Shown here one piece after another: positions 42,275 to 51,138 of a stretch of DNA of 64,000 bases. How positions within the stretch are numbered: the stretch's first letter is position 1; every line of letters starts with the position of its first letter. The position numbers were made by a program, and so were the translations under genes. The stretch is from Streptomyces rishiriensis (GTDB lineage Bacteria > Actinomycetota > Actinomycetes > Streptomycetales > Streptomycetaceae): contig NZ_JAUSWV010000002.1 in the NCBI RefSeq assembly GCF_030815485.1, positions 4,340,001 through 4,404,000 of the forward strand, given 5' to 3'. The notes under the pieces were generated by a model. That model ran no database searches and was not told the DNA's origin. It worked only from the letters and a program-made list of their open reading frames with translations.

Positions 42275-43420
42275 ATGACGGTCATGGAGCAACGGGGCGC
42301 GTACCGGCCGACCCCGCCGCCGGCCTGGCAGCCCCGCACCGATCCCACGCCGCTGCTGCCCGACGCGGAGCCCTACCGCGTTCTCGGCACCGACGCGGCC
42401 GCGCAGGCCGACCCGGAGCTGCTGCGCCGGCTGTACGCCCAGCTGGTGCGCGGCCGGCGCTACAACGTGCAGGCCACTGCCCTCACCAAGCAGGGCAGAC
42501 TCGCCGTCTACCCCTCCAGCACCGGCCAGGAGGCCTGCGAGGTCGCCGCCGCGCTGGCCCTCCAGGAGCGGGACTGGCTCTTCCCCAGCTACCGCGACAC
42601 CCTCGCCGTCGTCGCGCGCGGTGTGGACCCCGTCGAGGCCCTCACCCTGCTGCGCGGCGACTGGCACACCGGCTACGACCCCTACGAGCACCGGGTGGCG
42701 CCCCTGTGCACCCCGCTCGCCACCCAGCTTCCGCACGCCGTGGGCCTCGCGCACGCCGCCCGCCTCAAGGGCGACGACGTGGTCGCGCTCGCCATGGTCG
42801 GCGACGGCGGCACCAGCGAGGGCGACTTCCACGAGGCGCTGAACTTCGCCGCCGTCTGGCAGGCCCCGGTGGTCTTCCTCGTGCAGAACAACGGCTTCGC
42901 CATCTCCGTACCGCTCGCCAAGCAGACCGCCGCCCCCTCGCTGGCCCACAAGGCCGTCGGATACGGCATGCCGGGCCGCCTGGTCGACGGCAACGACGCG
43001 GCCGCCGTGCACGAGGTGCTGACCGACGCCGTACGGCGCGCGCGCGAGGGCGGCGGCCCCACGCTCGTGGAGGCGGTGACCTACCGCATCGAGGCGCACA
43101 CCAACGCCGACGACGCCACCCGCTACCGCGGGGACGCCGAGGTCGAGACCTGGCGCGAACACGACCCGATACAGCTGCTGGAGCGCGAACTCACCGCGCG
43201 AGGGCTGCTCGACGAGGACGCGAAGCAGTCCGCGCGGGACGCGGCCGAGACGATGGCCGCCGACCTGCGCGCCCGCATGAACCAGGACGCGGTCCTCGAC
43301 CCCATGGACCTGTTCGCCCACGTGTACGCCGAACCCACCCCCCAACTGCGGGAACAGCAGGCCCTGCTGCGTGCGGAGCTCGAGGCCGAGCACGCCGACC
43401 AGGAGGGCACGCACCGATGA
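42275..43420 (+). CDS. bkdA: Branched-chain 2-oxo acid dehydrogenase E1 alpha subunit
   Basis: 381 residues, ATG behind GAGGAGG. Thiamine diphosphate motif ALAMVGDGGTSEGDFHEALN running to PVVFLVQNNGF; substrate-side LFPSYRDTLAVVARG; HTGYDPYEHRVAPLCTPLAT; phosphorylation-loop-like EAHTNADDATRYRGDAEVET. It decarboxylates the 2-oxo acids of valine, leucine and isoleucine together with the beta subunit. First gene of an alpha-beta-E2 operon with ATGA and TGATG overlaps; no E3 gene is present, so a shared dihydrolipoamide dehydrogenase must serve it. In Streptomyces these acyl-CoAs prime fatty acid and polyketide synthesis. Confidence 0.92.
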   Translation: MTVMEQRGAYRPTPPPAWQPRTDPTPLLPDAEPYRVLGTDAAAQADPELLRRLYAQLVRGRRYNVQATALTKQGRLAVYPSSTGQEACEVAAALALQERDWLFPSYRDTLAVVARGVDPVEALTLLRGDWHTGYDPYEHRVAPLCTPLATQLPHAVGLAHAARLKGDDVVALAMVGDGGTSEGDFHEALNFAAVWQAPVVFLVQNNGFAISVPLAKQTAAPSLAHKAVGYGMPGRLVDGNDAAAVHEVLTDAVRRAREGGGPTLVEAVTYRIEAHTNADDATRYRGDAEVETWREHDPIQLLERELTARGLLDEDAKQSARDAAETMAADLRARMNQDAVLDPMDLFAHVYAEPTPQLREQQALLRAELEAEHADQEGTHR

Positions 43421-44421
43421 CCACCGTCGCCCTCAAGCCCGCCACCATGGCCCAGGCACTCACCCGCGCCCTCCGGGACGCGATGGCCGCCGACCCCTCC
43501 GTGCACGTCCTGGGCGAGGACGTGGGCGTCCTCGGCGGCGTCTTCCGGGTCACCGACGGACTCGCCGCGGAGTTCGGCGAGGACCGCTGCACGGACACCC
43601 CGCTCGCCGAGGCGGGCATCCTCGGCACGGCCGTCGGCATGGCGATGTACGGACTGCGGCCGGTCGTGGAGATGCAGTTCGACGCCTTCGCCTATCCGGC
43701 GTTCGAACAGCTCATCAGCCATGTCGCCCGGATGCGCAACCGCACCCGCGGCCGTATGCCGCTGCCGATCACCGTCCGGGTGCCCTACGGCGGCGGCATC
43801 GGAGGCGTCGAGCACCACAGCGACTCCTCCGAGGCGTACTACATGGCGACCCCGGGCCTCCATGTCGTCACGCCCGCCACGGTCGCCGACGCCTACGGCC
43901 TGCTGCGCGCCGCCATCGCCTCCGACGACCCGGTCGTGGTCCTCGAACCCAAGCGTCTGTACTGGTCCAAGGACTCCTGGAACCCGGACGACCCGCAGCC
44001 CGTCGACCCGATCGGCCGCGCGGTGGTGCGGCGCACCGGCCGGAGCGCCACGCTGATCACCTACGGGCCGTCGGTGCCGGTCTGTCTCGAGGCCGCCGAG
44101 GCGGCGCGCGCCGAGGGCTGGGACCTCGAGGTCGTCGACCTGCGTTCCCTGGTGCCCTTCGACGACGAGACGGTCTGCGCCTCGGTGCGGCGCACCGGCC
44201 GCGCGGTCGTCGTGCATGAGTCGGGGTCCTTCGGCGGCCCGGGCGGGGAGATCGCGGCCCGTGTCACGGAGCGCTGCTTCCACCACCTGGAGGCGCCGGT
44301 GCTGCGCGTCGCCGGGTTCGACCTGCCGTACCCGCCGCCGATGCTGGAGCGCCACCACCTGCCGGGCGTCGACCGGATCCTGGACACCGTGGCGCGGTTG
44401 CAGTGGGAGGCCGAGAACTGA
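43417..44421 (+). CDS. bkdB: Branched-chain 2-oxo acid dehydrogenase E1 beta subunit
   Basis: 334 residues from ATG 43417 (ATGA overlap with E1 alpha). Transketolase-like fold: VHVLGEDVGVLGGVFRVTDG, RCTDTPLAEAGILGTAVGMA, YGGGIGGVEHHSDSSEAYYM, PVVVLEPKRLYWSKDSW and the C-terminal RTGRAVVVHESGSFGGPGGE. It forms the alpha2beta2 E1 component. Start of the E2 gene overlaps its stop by one base. Confidence 0.94.
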   Translation: MTTVALKPATMAQALTRALRDAMAADPSVHVLGEDVGVLGGVFRVTDGLAAEFGEDRCTDTPLAEAGILGTAVGMAMYGLRPVVEMQFDAFAYPAFEQLISHVARMRNRTRGRMPLPITVRVPYGGGIGGVEHHSDSSEAYYMATPGLHVVTPATVADAYGLLRAAIASDDPVVVLEPKRLYWSKDSWNPDDPQPVDPIGRAVVRRTGRSATLITYGPSVPVCLEAAEAARAEGWDLEVVDLRSLVPFDDETVCASVRRTGRAVVVHESGSFGGPGGEIAARVTERCFHHLEAPVLRVAGFDLPYPPPMLERHHLPGVDRILDTVARLQWEAEN

Positions 44422-45752
44422 TGGCACAGGTCCTGGAGTTCAAGCTCCCCGACCTCGGTGAGGGGCTCACCGAGGCGGAGATCGTCCGCTGGCTGGTCCA
44501 GGTCGGCGATGTCGTCGCCGTCGACCAGCCGGTCGTCGAGGTCGAGACGGCCAAGGCGATGGTCGAGGTGCCCTGCCCCTACGGAGGTGTGGTCACCGCC
44601 CGCTTCGGCGAGGAGGGCACCGAACTGCCCGTCGGCGCCCCGCTGATCACCGTCGCGGTCGGCGCTCCAGCCTCCGGCGGCCCGGACGTCCCCGCCGAGG
44701 GCGCCGAGGGATCGGGCAACGTGCTCGTCGGTTACGGCACCTCGGAGGCACCCGCACGCAGACGCCGGGTCCGGTCGGCGCGACCGCAACCCGCCGCCCC
44801 CGTGACCGTCGCCGCCGCCCCGGCAGCCGTTCCCGCAGCCCCGGTTCTCCCTGCCGTCCCGGGCCGGGTCCCCGACGGTCCCGTCCCCGTGATCTCGCCC
44901 CTGGTGCGCCGACTCGCCCGGGAGAACAACCTGGACCTGCGGGAGCTCACCGGCTCCGGGCCCGAGGGGCTGATCCTGCGGGCGGACGTGGAGAACGCGC
45001 TGCGGGAGGCGGTCCCCCGGGCGCAGGCGGCGCAGCCGTCGCCCGGTTCCTCCACTCCCACCGGAAGCCGCCGCGTCCCCCTCAAGGGCGTTCGCGGCGC
45101 CGTCGCCGACAAGCTCTCCCGCAGCCGGCGCGAGATCCCCGACGCCACCTGCTGGGTGGACGCCGACGCGACGGAACTCATGCGGGCCCGGGCGGCCATG
45201 AACGCGTCCGGCGGGCCGAAGATCTCCCTCCTCGCGCTGCTCGCCCGTATCTGCACCGCGGCGCTGGCCCGTTTCCCGGAGCTCAACTCCACCGTCGACA
45301 CGGCGGCCCGGGAGGTCGTCCAGTTCGACCACGTCCACCTCGGTTTCGCCGCGCAGACCGAGCGGGGACTCGTCGTGCCCGTCGTCCGTGACGCGCACGC
45401 CCGGGCCGCCGAGGGACTCACCGCGGAGTTCGCCCGGCTCACCGAGGCGGCCCGGGACGGCCGGCTCACCCCCGCCGACCTGACCGGCGGCACCTTCACC
45501 CTGAACAACTACGGGGTGTTCGGAGTCGACGGCTCCACGCCGATCATCAACCACCCCGAGGCGGCCATGCTCGGCGTCGGCCGCATCATTCCCAAGCCCT
45601 GGGTGCACGACGGCGAGCTGGCGGTACGCCAGGTCGTCCAGCTCTCGCTCACCTTCGACCACCGGGTGTGCGACGGCGGAACGGCAGGAGGCTTCCTGCG
45701 TCACGTGGCGGACTGCGTGGAGCAGCCGGCGGTGCTGTTGCGCACCCTGTGA
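44421..45752 (+). CDS. bkdC: Branched-chain 2-oxo acid dehydrogenase E2 (lipoyl acyltransferase)
   Basis: 443 residues from ATG 44421. One lipoyl domain (1-80) with the lipoylated K45 in VEVETAKAMVEVP; an Ala/Pro/Arg linker; a peripheral subunit-binding domain (ISPLVRRLARENNLDLRELT, about 155-190); and the catalytic acyltransferase domain ending in LSLTFDHRVCDGGTAGGFL, where HRVCDG is the HxxxDG active site. Forms the 24-meric core and transfers branched acyl groups to CoA. Completes the first operon. Confidence 0.94.
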   Translation: MAQVLEFKLPDLGEGLTEAEIVRWLVQVGDVVAVDQPVVEVETAKAMVEVPCPYGGVVTARFGEEGTELPVGAPLITVAVGAPASGGPDVPAEGAEGSGNVLVGYGTSEAPARRRRVRSARPQPAAPVTVAAAPAAVPAAPVLPAVPGRVPDGPVPVISPLVRRLARENNLDLRELTGSGPEGLILRADVENALREAVPRAQAAQPSPGSSTPTGSRRVPLKGVRGAVADKLSRSRREIPDATCWVDADATELMRARAAMNASGGPKISLLALLARICTAALARFPELNSTVDTAAREVVQFDHVHLGFAAQTERGLVVPVVRDAHARAAEGLTAEFARLTEAARDGRLTPADLTGGTFTLNNYGVFGVDGSTPIINHPEAAMLGVGRIIPKPWVHDGELAVRQVVQLSLTFDHRVCDGGTAGGFLRHVADCVEQPAVLLRTL

Positions 45753-45833
45753 TCGCGGGCCCACCCCGGCGATTCGCGCGTTTCCCGTGATCGGGCGGAC
45801 CCGCATCCCCGGGGTGGCCCGCATACTCGGGGG

Positions 45834-46796
45834 GTGACCTCGAACGAGCCCGCCGCCCACGACGCCGTCGTGCTCGCCGGCGGGGGCGCCCGCCGGCTCG
45901 GCGGCGCCGACAAGCCGGGCGTACGGGTGGGCGGGCGTGCGCTGCTCGACCGGGTGCTCGGCGCCTGTGCCGACGCGCGCACCACCGTCGTCGTCGCCGA
46001 CCCCCGCCCCACCGCGCGGCCCGTGCGGTGGGCACGCGAGGACCCGCCCGGCGCGGGTCCCGTCGCCGCGCTCGACGCCGGACTGCGCCAGACCGCGGCG
46101 GACGACGTCCTCGTCCTCTCCGCCGATCTGCCCTTCCTCGCGGCGGACACCGTACGGCGACTGCTGACCGCCCTGCGCGCCGGCCCGGCCGAGGGCGTGC
46201 TGCTCACCGACGCCGACGGCCGTGACCAGCCGCTCGTCGCCGCGTACCGCACGGCCGCCCTGCGCCGCGAACTGGCGCTCCTCACCGCGGGCGAGGGCGG
46301 CCTCACCGGATTGCCGCTGCGCCGGCTGACCGCCGGACTCGACCTCACCCGCGTCCCCGACCCGGTCGCGTCCTTCGACTGCGACACCTGGGACGACATC
46401 GCCACCGCCAGGGCACGTATCAGGGAGCATGGCCACGTGTTGGATGAATGGATTTCCGCAGTCAAGGACGAGCTGGGCATCGACCTCGACGTCGACACCG
46501 GCGTCCTTCTCGACCTCGCCCGCGATGCCGCCCACGGGGTGGCAAGACCGGCGGCGCCGCTGACCACCTTCCTGGTCGGCTATGCGGCCGCGCAGGCGCG
46601 GGGAGGCCCCGAAGCCGTGGCCGAGGCCGCCCGCAAGGCCGCCGCGCTGGCGCTGCGCTGGGCGGAGGAGGCCGAACAGGAGACAGCCGAGCAGCAGAAG
46701 GGCCAGCAGCAGACACATCAGCAGGCCGGGCAGCAGAACGCCGGGCAGCAGAAGGCGGCCGACAGGTCCGGCGGCTCCGGGCCGGACGCCGGATGA
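45834..46796 (+). CDS. MobA-like nucleotidyltransferase fused to a DUF6457 domain
   Basis: 320 residues, GTG start. The N-terminal NTP-transferase domain has the signature AVVLAGGGARRLGGADKPGV, a P-loop-like glycine stretch with the DK pair, followed by VLVLSADLPFLAADTVRRLL (MobA acidic site). A C-terminal helical DUF6457-like domain (DEWISAVKDELGIDLDVDTG, about 205-280) and a Gln-rich tail follow. It would attach GMP to molybdopterin, giving the guanine dinucleotide cofactor. Translationally coupled to moeA (ATGA overlap), which supports the molybdenum role. The fusion with DUF6457 is recurrent in actinobacteria. Confidence 0.85.
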   Translation: MTSNEPAAHDAVVLAGGGARRLGGADKPGVRVGGRALLDRVLGACADARTTVVVADPRPTARPVRWAREDPPGAGPVAALDAGLRQTAADDVLVLSADLPFLAADTVRRLLTALRAGPAEGVLLTDADGRDQPLVAAYRTAALRRELALLTAGEGGLTGLPLRRLTAGLDLTRVPDPVASFDCDTWDDIATARARIREHGHVLDEWISAVKDELGIDLDVDTGVLLDLARDAAHGVARPAAPLTTFLVGYAAAQARGGPEAVAEAARKAAALALRWAEEAEQETAEQQKGQQQTHQQAGQQNAGQQKAADRSGGSGPDAG

Positions 46797-48220
46797 CCGC
46801 CCGCGGTACCCGGCAGGGCCTCGACGCCGAGGACCTCGACGTCGAGGAGGCGCTCGCCCTCGTGAAGGACGGCAACGGCACCGGCCGCCCGGCCGGCGGA
46901 CACAGCCCCGCAGCCCGCGAGGACAGCGGTCACGGCACCCCTTCTGCCCCCTCCCTCTCCTCATCGGACCGGACGCCGGGAAGCGGGCACCGGGGCGACG
47001 CCGCCGAACACCGCCACCGGGCCACCTCCTGGCCCGAGGCCCGGACGATCGCCGCCCGCGCCGCACGGTCCGGCGCCGCCCGCCTCGCCCCCGTCTCCGT
47101 GACCCTCGGCGACGCCCTCGGCCTCGTCCTCGCGGCCCCGCTGACGGCCCTCACCGACCTGCCCTCCTTCGACACCTCGGCGATGGACGGGTGGGCGGTC
47201 GCCGGCCCCGGCCCCTGGCACGTGCGGGACGAGGGCGTGCTGGCCGGAAGCGCGACGCCCGCGCCCCTGGCCGACGGCGAAGCCGTACGGATCGCCACCG
47301 GCGCCCGGATCCCCCCGGACACCACCGCGGTACTGCGCAGCGAGCACGGCCGGACCGACGACAACGGCCGGCTGCACCCGACCCGCGAGATGCAGCACGG
47401 ACAGGACATCCGACCGCGGGGCCAGGAGTGCCGGAGCGGGGATCAGCTGCTGCGTGCCGGTGCGGTGGTGACCCCGGCCGTCCTCGGCCTCGCCGCGGCA
47501 GCCGGGTACGACACGCTGGCCGCCGTCCCCCGGCCCCGGGTCGAGGTGCTCGTCCTGGGCGACGAACTGCTCACCGAGGGGCGCCCGCACGACGGGCTGA
47601 TCCGGGACGCGCTCGGCCCGATGCTGCCCCCGTGGCTGCGGGCGCTGGGCGCCGAGGTCGTCTCCGTACGCCGGCTCGGCGACGACGCGAAGGCCCTGCA
47701 CAAGGCCATCACCGCATCCGGTGCCGATCTCATCGTCACCACCGGGGGCACCGCCTCGGGGCCGGTCGACCATGTGCATCCCATCCTGGGCCGGCTCGAC
47801 GCCGAACTTCTCGTCGACGGGGTACAGGTGCGCCCCGGTCACCCGATGCTGCTGGCCCGCCTCAAGGAGGATCAGCACCTCGTCGGCCTGCCCGGCAACC
47901 CGCTCGCGGCCGTCTCCGGTCTGCTGACGCTCGCCGAGCCGCTGCTGCGCACTCTCGCCGCCCGACCGGCTCCCGAGCCCTACGCGCTGCCGCTGCGGCA
48001 GGCGGCGCACGGGCACCCGTACGACACCCGGCTGATCCCGGTCGTCCTGCGGGGTGACCACGCCGTGCCCCTGCATTACAACGGTCCGGCGATGCTGCGG
48101 GGGATCGCGGCGGCCGATGCCCTCGCCGTCGTGCCGCCGGGCGGAGCGCGCGCGGGTCAGGAGACGGAACTCCTCGACCTGCCGTGGGCGACGGCCGGGA
48201 TCGACGCCTGTTTCACGTGA
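46793..48220 (+). CDS. moeA: Molybdopterin molybdenumtransferase MoeA
   Basis: 475 residues from ATG 46793. After a disordered 70-residue lead, the MoeA fold shows TDLPSFDTSAMDGWAVAGPG, IATGARIPPDTTAVLRSEHG, DIRPRGQECRSGDQLLRAGA, LVLGDELLTEGRPHDGLIRD and LIVTTGGTASGPVDHVHPIL, then LVGLPGNPLAAVSGLLTLAE. It inserts molybdate into adenylated molybdopterin. Its last codons (ACG TGA) lie inside a parS site, so the chromosome-segregation signal dictates the C-terminal CFT. It is the second gene after the MobA-like fusion. Confidence 0.93.
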   Translation: MTARGTRQGLDAEDLDVEEALALVKDGNGTGRPAGGHSPAAREDSGHGTPSAPSLSSSDRTPGSGHRGDAAEHRHRATSWPEARTIAARAARSGAARLAPVSVTLGDALGLVLAAPLTALTDLPSFDTSAMDGWAVAGPGPWHVRDEGVLAGSATPAPLADGEAVRIATGARIPPDTTAVLRSEHGRTDDNGRLHPTREMQHGQDIRPRGQECRSGDQLLRAGAVVTPAVLGLAAAAGYDTLAAVPRPRVEVLVLGDELLTEGRPHDGLIRDALGPMLPPWLRALGAEVVSVRRLGDDAKALHKAITASGADLIVTTGGTASGPVDHVHPILGRLDAELLVDGVQVRPGHPMLLARLKEDQHLVGLPGNPLAAVSGLLTLAEPLLRTLAARPAPEPYALPLRQAAHGHPYDTRLIPVVLRGDHAVPLHYNGPAMLRGIAAADALAVVPPGGARAGQETELLDLPWATAGIDACFT

Positions 48221-48223
48221 AAC
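48210..48223. promoter_or_regulatory. parS site 1 of 3, overlapping the moeA stop codon
   Basis: Perfect GTTTCACGTGAAAC; the TGA stop of moeA (48218-48220) is part of the palindrome. Confidence 0.92.
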
Positions 48224-48260
48224 AGTCCTGATTCAGCTCTCACAGCTCTCATTCACCCGT

Positions 48261-48274
48261 GTTTCACGTGAAAC
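48261..48274. promoter_or_regulatory. parS site 2 of 3
   Basis: Perfect GTTTCACGTGAAAC in the moeA/potassium channel intergenic region, 51 bp from the previous site. Confidence 0.93.
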
Positions 48275-48305
48275 GGCCCGACTCGGCCCACCTCAACCGC
48301 CCCCG

Positions 48306-48319
48306 GTTTCACGTGAAAC
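48306..48319. promoter_or_regulatory. parS site 3 of 3
   Basis: Perfect GTTTCACGTGAAAC, 45 bp from site 2 and directly behind the stop of the potassium channel gene on the minus strand. Confidence 0.93.
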
Positions 48320-48323
48320 ATCT

Positions 48324-49442
48324 TCATGCCTGCTCGGGGACCGGGACGGCGCGGCTGACCGTGATCACGCGGTCCCCCCACTGGAGACGGGTGAGCCGGG
48401 GGTCGGCGTAGTCCAGCAGCTCCTTGCCCCGGACGACGGCCACGACCAGGTCGGCGCAGCTGCGGGGCGCCGCGCCGACCTCCGCCTTGCTGACCGGTCG
48501 CTCGATGAGATCCAGGCCGTTGCCGAGGGTCATCAGATCTTCCAGGGTCCTGGCCACGGTAGGGCTGACCATCGAGACGCCGAGCAGCCGGCCGGCGGAG
48601 CTGGAGCTGGTGATCACGGTGTCCGCGCCGCTCTGTTTGAGCAGCGGTACGTTCTCGTCCTCGCGTGCGGCCACGACGATCGTCGCGCGCCGGTTCAGCT
48701 GCCGTGCGGTGAGAGTGACCAGGGCGGCCGTGTCGTCGCGTTGCGGGGCGACGATCACCCGGGAGGCGTTCTGGACCTCTGCCTTGAGGAGCGTCTCCGA
48801 GCGGGTGGCGTCCCCGGTCACCGACACCAGCCCGTCGTCACCGGCGGCGAGCGCCGACTTGCGCTGGGCGTCCACGATGACGATCCGGTCCTTGGCGATG
48901 CCCTGGCCGACGAGGGTCTCCACCGCGTGGCGGCCCTTCGTGCCGTATCCGACGACCACGACGTGGTCGCTGGTGCGGGCCCGCCAGCGGTGGACGCGGA
49001 CCTGCTGACGGGTGCGCTCGGTGAGCACCTCCAGGGTGGTGCCGACCAGGATGATCAGGAACATCACGCGCAGCGGGGTGATGACGAGGATGTTGACGAG
49101 CCGGGCCGTGTCACTGACGGGGGTGATGTCTCCGTAGCCGGTGGTGGAGAGCGTGACGGTGGCGTAGTAGGCGGCGTCGAGGAGGGTGATGCCGCCGCCC
49201 GAGTTGTCGTGGTAGCCGTCGCGGTCGGCGTAGACGATCAGCGTGGTGACGGCCAGCACCAGCAGGCCCATGGCGAGGCGCCGCAGCACCTGCTGGAGCG
49301 GGGGCACGCCGATGCGCATGGGCATGGTGATGGAGCGACCCGCCTCCGCGTCGTCGCGGGCTTCGCTGCGCGAGCGGTACCAGAGGGACCTGAAGAGGGA
49401 GAGCCGGGCCGGGCCGGCCGGCTGTCGTTCGTGGTCCTTCAT
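48324..49442 (-). CDS. Potassium channel with RCK (TrkA-N/TrkA-C) domains
   Basis: 372 residues from ATG 49442 (MKDHERQPAGPARLSLFRSL). Two-helix pore module (about 50-125): first helix LRRLAMGLLVLAVTTLIVYA, pore loop with selectivity filter TLSTTGYGDITP, second helix LVNILVITPLRVMFLIILVG. Then an RCK N-terminal Rossmann domain (HVVVVGYGTKGRHAVETLVG) and a C-terminal regulatory domain (about 300-372). A ligand-gated potassium channel of MthK type. It faces a divergent gene whose product resembles only its RCK part. Confidence 0.9.
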   Translation of the reverse strand: MKDHERQPAGPARLSLFRSLWYRSRSEARDDAEAGRSITMPMRIGVPPLQQVLRRLAMGLLVLAVTTLIVYADRDGYHDNSGGGITLLDAAYYATVTLSTTGYGDITPVSDTARLVNILVITPLRVMFLIILVGTTLEVLTERTRQQVRVHRWRARTSDHVVVVGYGTKGRHAVETLVGQGIAKDRIVIVDAQRKSALAAGDDGLVSVTGDATRSETLLKAEVQNASRVIVAPQRDDTAALVTLTARQLNRRATIVVAAREDENVPLLKQSGADTVITSSSSAGRLLGVSMVSPTVARTLEDLMTLGNGLDLIERPVSKAEVGAAPRSCADLVVAVVRGKELLDYADPRLTRLQWGDRVITVSRAVPVPEQA

Positions 49443-49562
49443 CGTGTGCCCCCTGTGACGGTGATCCGATCGGTGGGCACCATGGTTCCCGGCGGGCTCG
49501 TACCCGTCATGAAGCAACACGTGTCCATGAGTCCACAGAATCCATGATCCCGGAGGGTCCCC

Positions 49563-50261
49563 TTGCGCGACCACACTGTCGTCGTCGGCTTCGGAACGAA
49601 GGGGCGGTCCGCGATCCGGACGGCCTGCGCGGCGGGCCTGCGCAAGGAGCAGGTCGTGGTGATCGACCCCGATGCGAAGGTGATCGACGCGGCGACGGCC
49701 GAGGGCTACGAGGGTGTGGTCGGGGACGCCACGCGCAGTGATGTGCTGCGGCGGGCCGAGGTGCAGCGGGCGGGGCGGATCGTCATCGCGACCCAGCGGG
49801 ACGACACGGCGGTCCTGGTGGCGCTGACGGCCCGCCAGCTCAATCCCGGGGCGAAGATCGTGGCGGCGGTCCGCGAGGAGGAGAACGCCCCGCTGCTCAA
49901 GCAGTCGGGCGCCGACGAGGTCATCACCAGCGCCGGTGCGGCCGGGCGGCTCCTCGGCCTGTCCGTCCTCAGCCCGGCGGCGGGCAGGGTCATGGAGGAC
50001 CTCATCCAGCAGGGCGACGGGCTGGACCTCGTCGAACGGCCCGTCACCAAGGCCGAGGCCGGCCGCGGACCGCGCGAGACGCACGACCTGGTGGTGAGCG
50101 TCGTCCGCGGGCACCGCGTCCTCGCCTACGACGACCCGGCGATCGGCAGGCTGGAACCCACCGACCGGTTGGTCACGATCGTGCGGGTGGGCCCGGACCG
50201 TGGCCGGGCCCCCCTCGGAACGCCCGGCATGCCCGGGGTCCCGCCGCTGCCGTCGGCCTGA
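49563..50261 (+). CDS. Pore-less RCK/TrkA-type protein, paralogue of the neighbouring channel
   Basis: 232 residues from TTG 49563 (GGAGGGTCCCC in front); no in-frame upstream start would add a membrane part. NAD-binding Rossmann module HTVVVGFGTKGRSAIRTACA, VVGDATRSDVLRRAEVQRAG, ATQRDDTAVLVALTARQLNP, VITSAGAAGRLLGLSVLSPA and GDGLDLVERPVTKAEAGRGP, nearly word for word like the RCK part of the divergent channel. Likely a duplicated RCK subunit that assembles into the gating ring of the channel, or a TrkA partner. Soluble, with an added Pro-rich tail. Confidence 0.85.
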   Translation: MRDHTVVVGFGTKGRSAIRTACAAGLRKEQVVVIDPDAKVIDAATAEGYEGVVGDATRSDVLRRAEVQRAGRIVIATQRDDTAVLVALTARQLNPGAKIVAAVREEENAPLLKQSGADEVITSAGAAGRLLGLSVLSPAAGRVMEDLIQQGDGLDLVERPVTKAEAGRGPRETHDLVVSVVRGHRVLAYDDPAIGRLEPTDRLVTIVRVGPDRGRAPLGTPGMPGVPPLPSA

Positions 50262-50289
50262 GACGTGTGCCCCCGGGCGCTGCCCGGCA

Positions 50290-51138
50290 CTACTTGCGGT
50301 TGTAGAGCCGCATCGTCACCGGCCCGAAGACCAGCACGAACAGCCCGGCCCACCCCAGCGACCAGGCGATCTCCGCACCGGGCCGGTCACCTCCCATCAG
50401 TCCCCGCACCGCCGAGGCCAGATGGGTGACCGGGCTGTTGTTGACGAACGCCTGGAGCCAGCCCGGCATGGTGCGGGGGTCGACGAACACGTTGGACAGG
50501 AAGGTGAGCGGGAAGATCACCATCATGCTGACGCCCATCACCGACTTCTCGGTGCGCAGCAGCAGACCGAACATCGTCCAGATCCACGAGAACGCGAACG
50601 AGAAAACGACCAGCAGGGCGATTCCGGCGACCACCCCGGCGAGCCCGCCGTCCGGCCGGTAGCCGAGGACCATGCCGACGGTGAGCATCACGACGGACGC
50701 GATCGTGTAGCGCAGCGCGTCGCCCAGCAGGTAGCCGACCATCGTCGACGGCCGCCAGATCGGCAGGGTCCGGAAGCGGTCGAAGACGCCCTTCTCGATG
50801 TCGGTGTTCACCGAGACGCCCGTGTACATCGTGATCATCACGACCGACATCACCAGGATGCCCGGCAGCAGGAACTGGATGTACTTCTCCGGAGACCCGG
50901 CCAGGGCACCCCCGAACAGGTACGTGTACATCAGCACCATCATGATCGGGAACGCGGTGACGTCGAAGAGCTGCTCCGGCACGTGCTTGATCTTGAGGAT
51001 CGCCCGCCAGCCGAAGGTGAGGGAGGCGGAGAGGGCGCTCGGGCGGGGCGGCCGCTCCCGCGCGACGAGCAGCTCTGCCAGCGACTCGGCGCTGACGGGG
51101 GCGAGATCCTGGACGTCCGTGCCGGTCACGGTGCTCAT
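50290..51138 (-). CDS. ABC-2 type transporter permease (DrrB-like)
   Basis: 282 residues from ATG 51138, overlapping the ATPase gene stop by 4 bases. Six membrane helices: FDVTAFPIMMVLMYTYLFGG, FLLPGILVMSVVMITMYTGV, the family-typical EKGVFDRFRTLPIWRPSTMV loop, YTIASVVMLTVGMVLGYRPD, VVAGIALLVVFSFAFSWIWT, and a last helix before RLYNRK. It is the membrane half of a DrrAB-type exporter for hydrophobic drugs or lipids; the substrate is not indicated by nearby genes. Confidence 0.92.
   Translation of the reverse strand: MSTVTGTDVQDLAPVSAESLAELLVARERPPRPSALSASLTFGWRAILKIKHVPEQLFDVTAFPIMMVLMYTYLFGGALAGSPEKYIQFLLPGILVMSVVMITMYTGVSVNTDIEKGVFDRFRTLPIWRPSTMVGYLLGDALRYTIASVVMLTVGMVLGYRPDGGLAGVVAGIALLVVFSFAFSWIWTMFGLLLRTEKSVMGVSMMVIFPLTFLSNVFVDPRTMPGWLQAFVNNSPVTHLASAVRGLMGGDRPGAEIAWSLGWAGLFVLVFGPVTMRLYNRK

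Noticed and set aside
44061..47066. 1001-codon minus-strand open frame
   Set aside because: Antisense to the E1 beta, E2 and MobA-like genes; composition Arg/Gly/Pro without domains.
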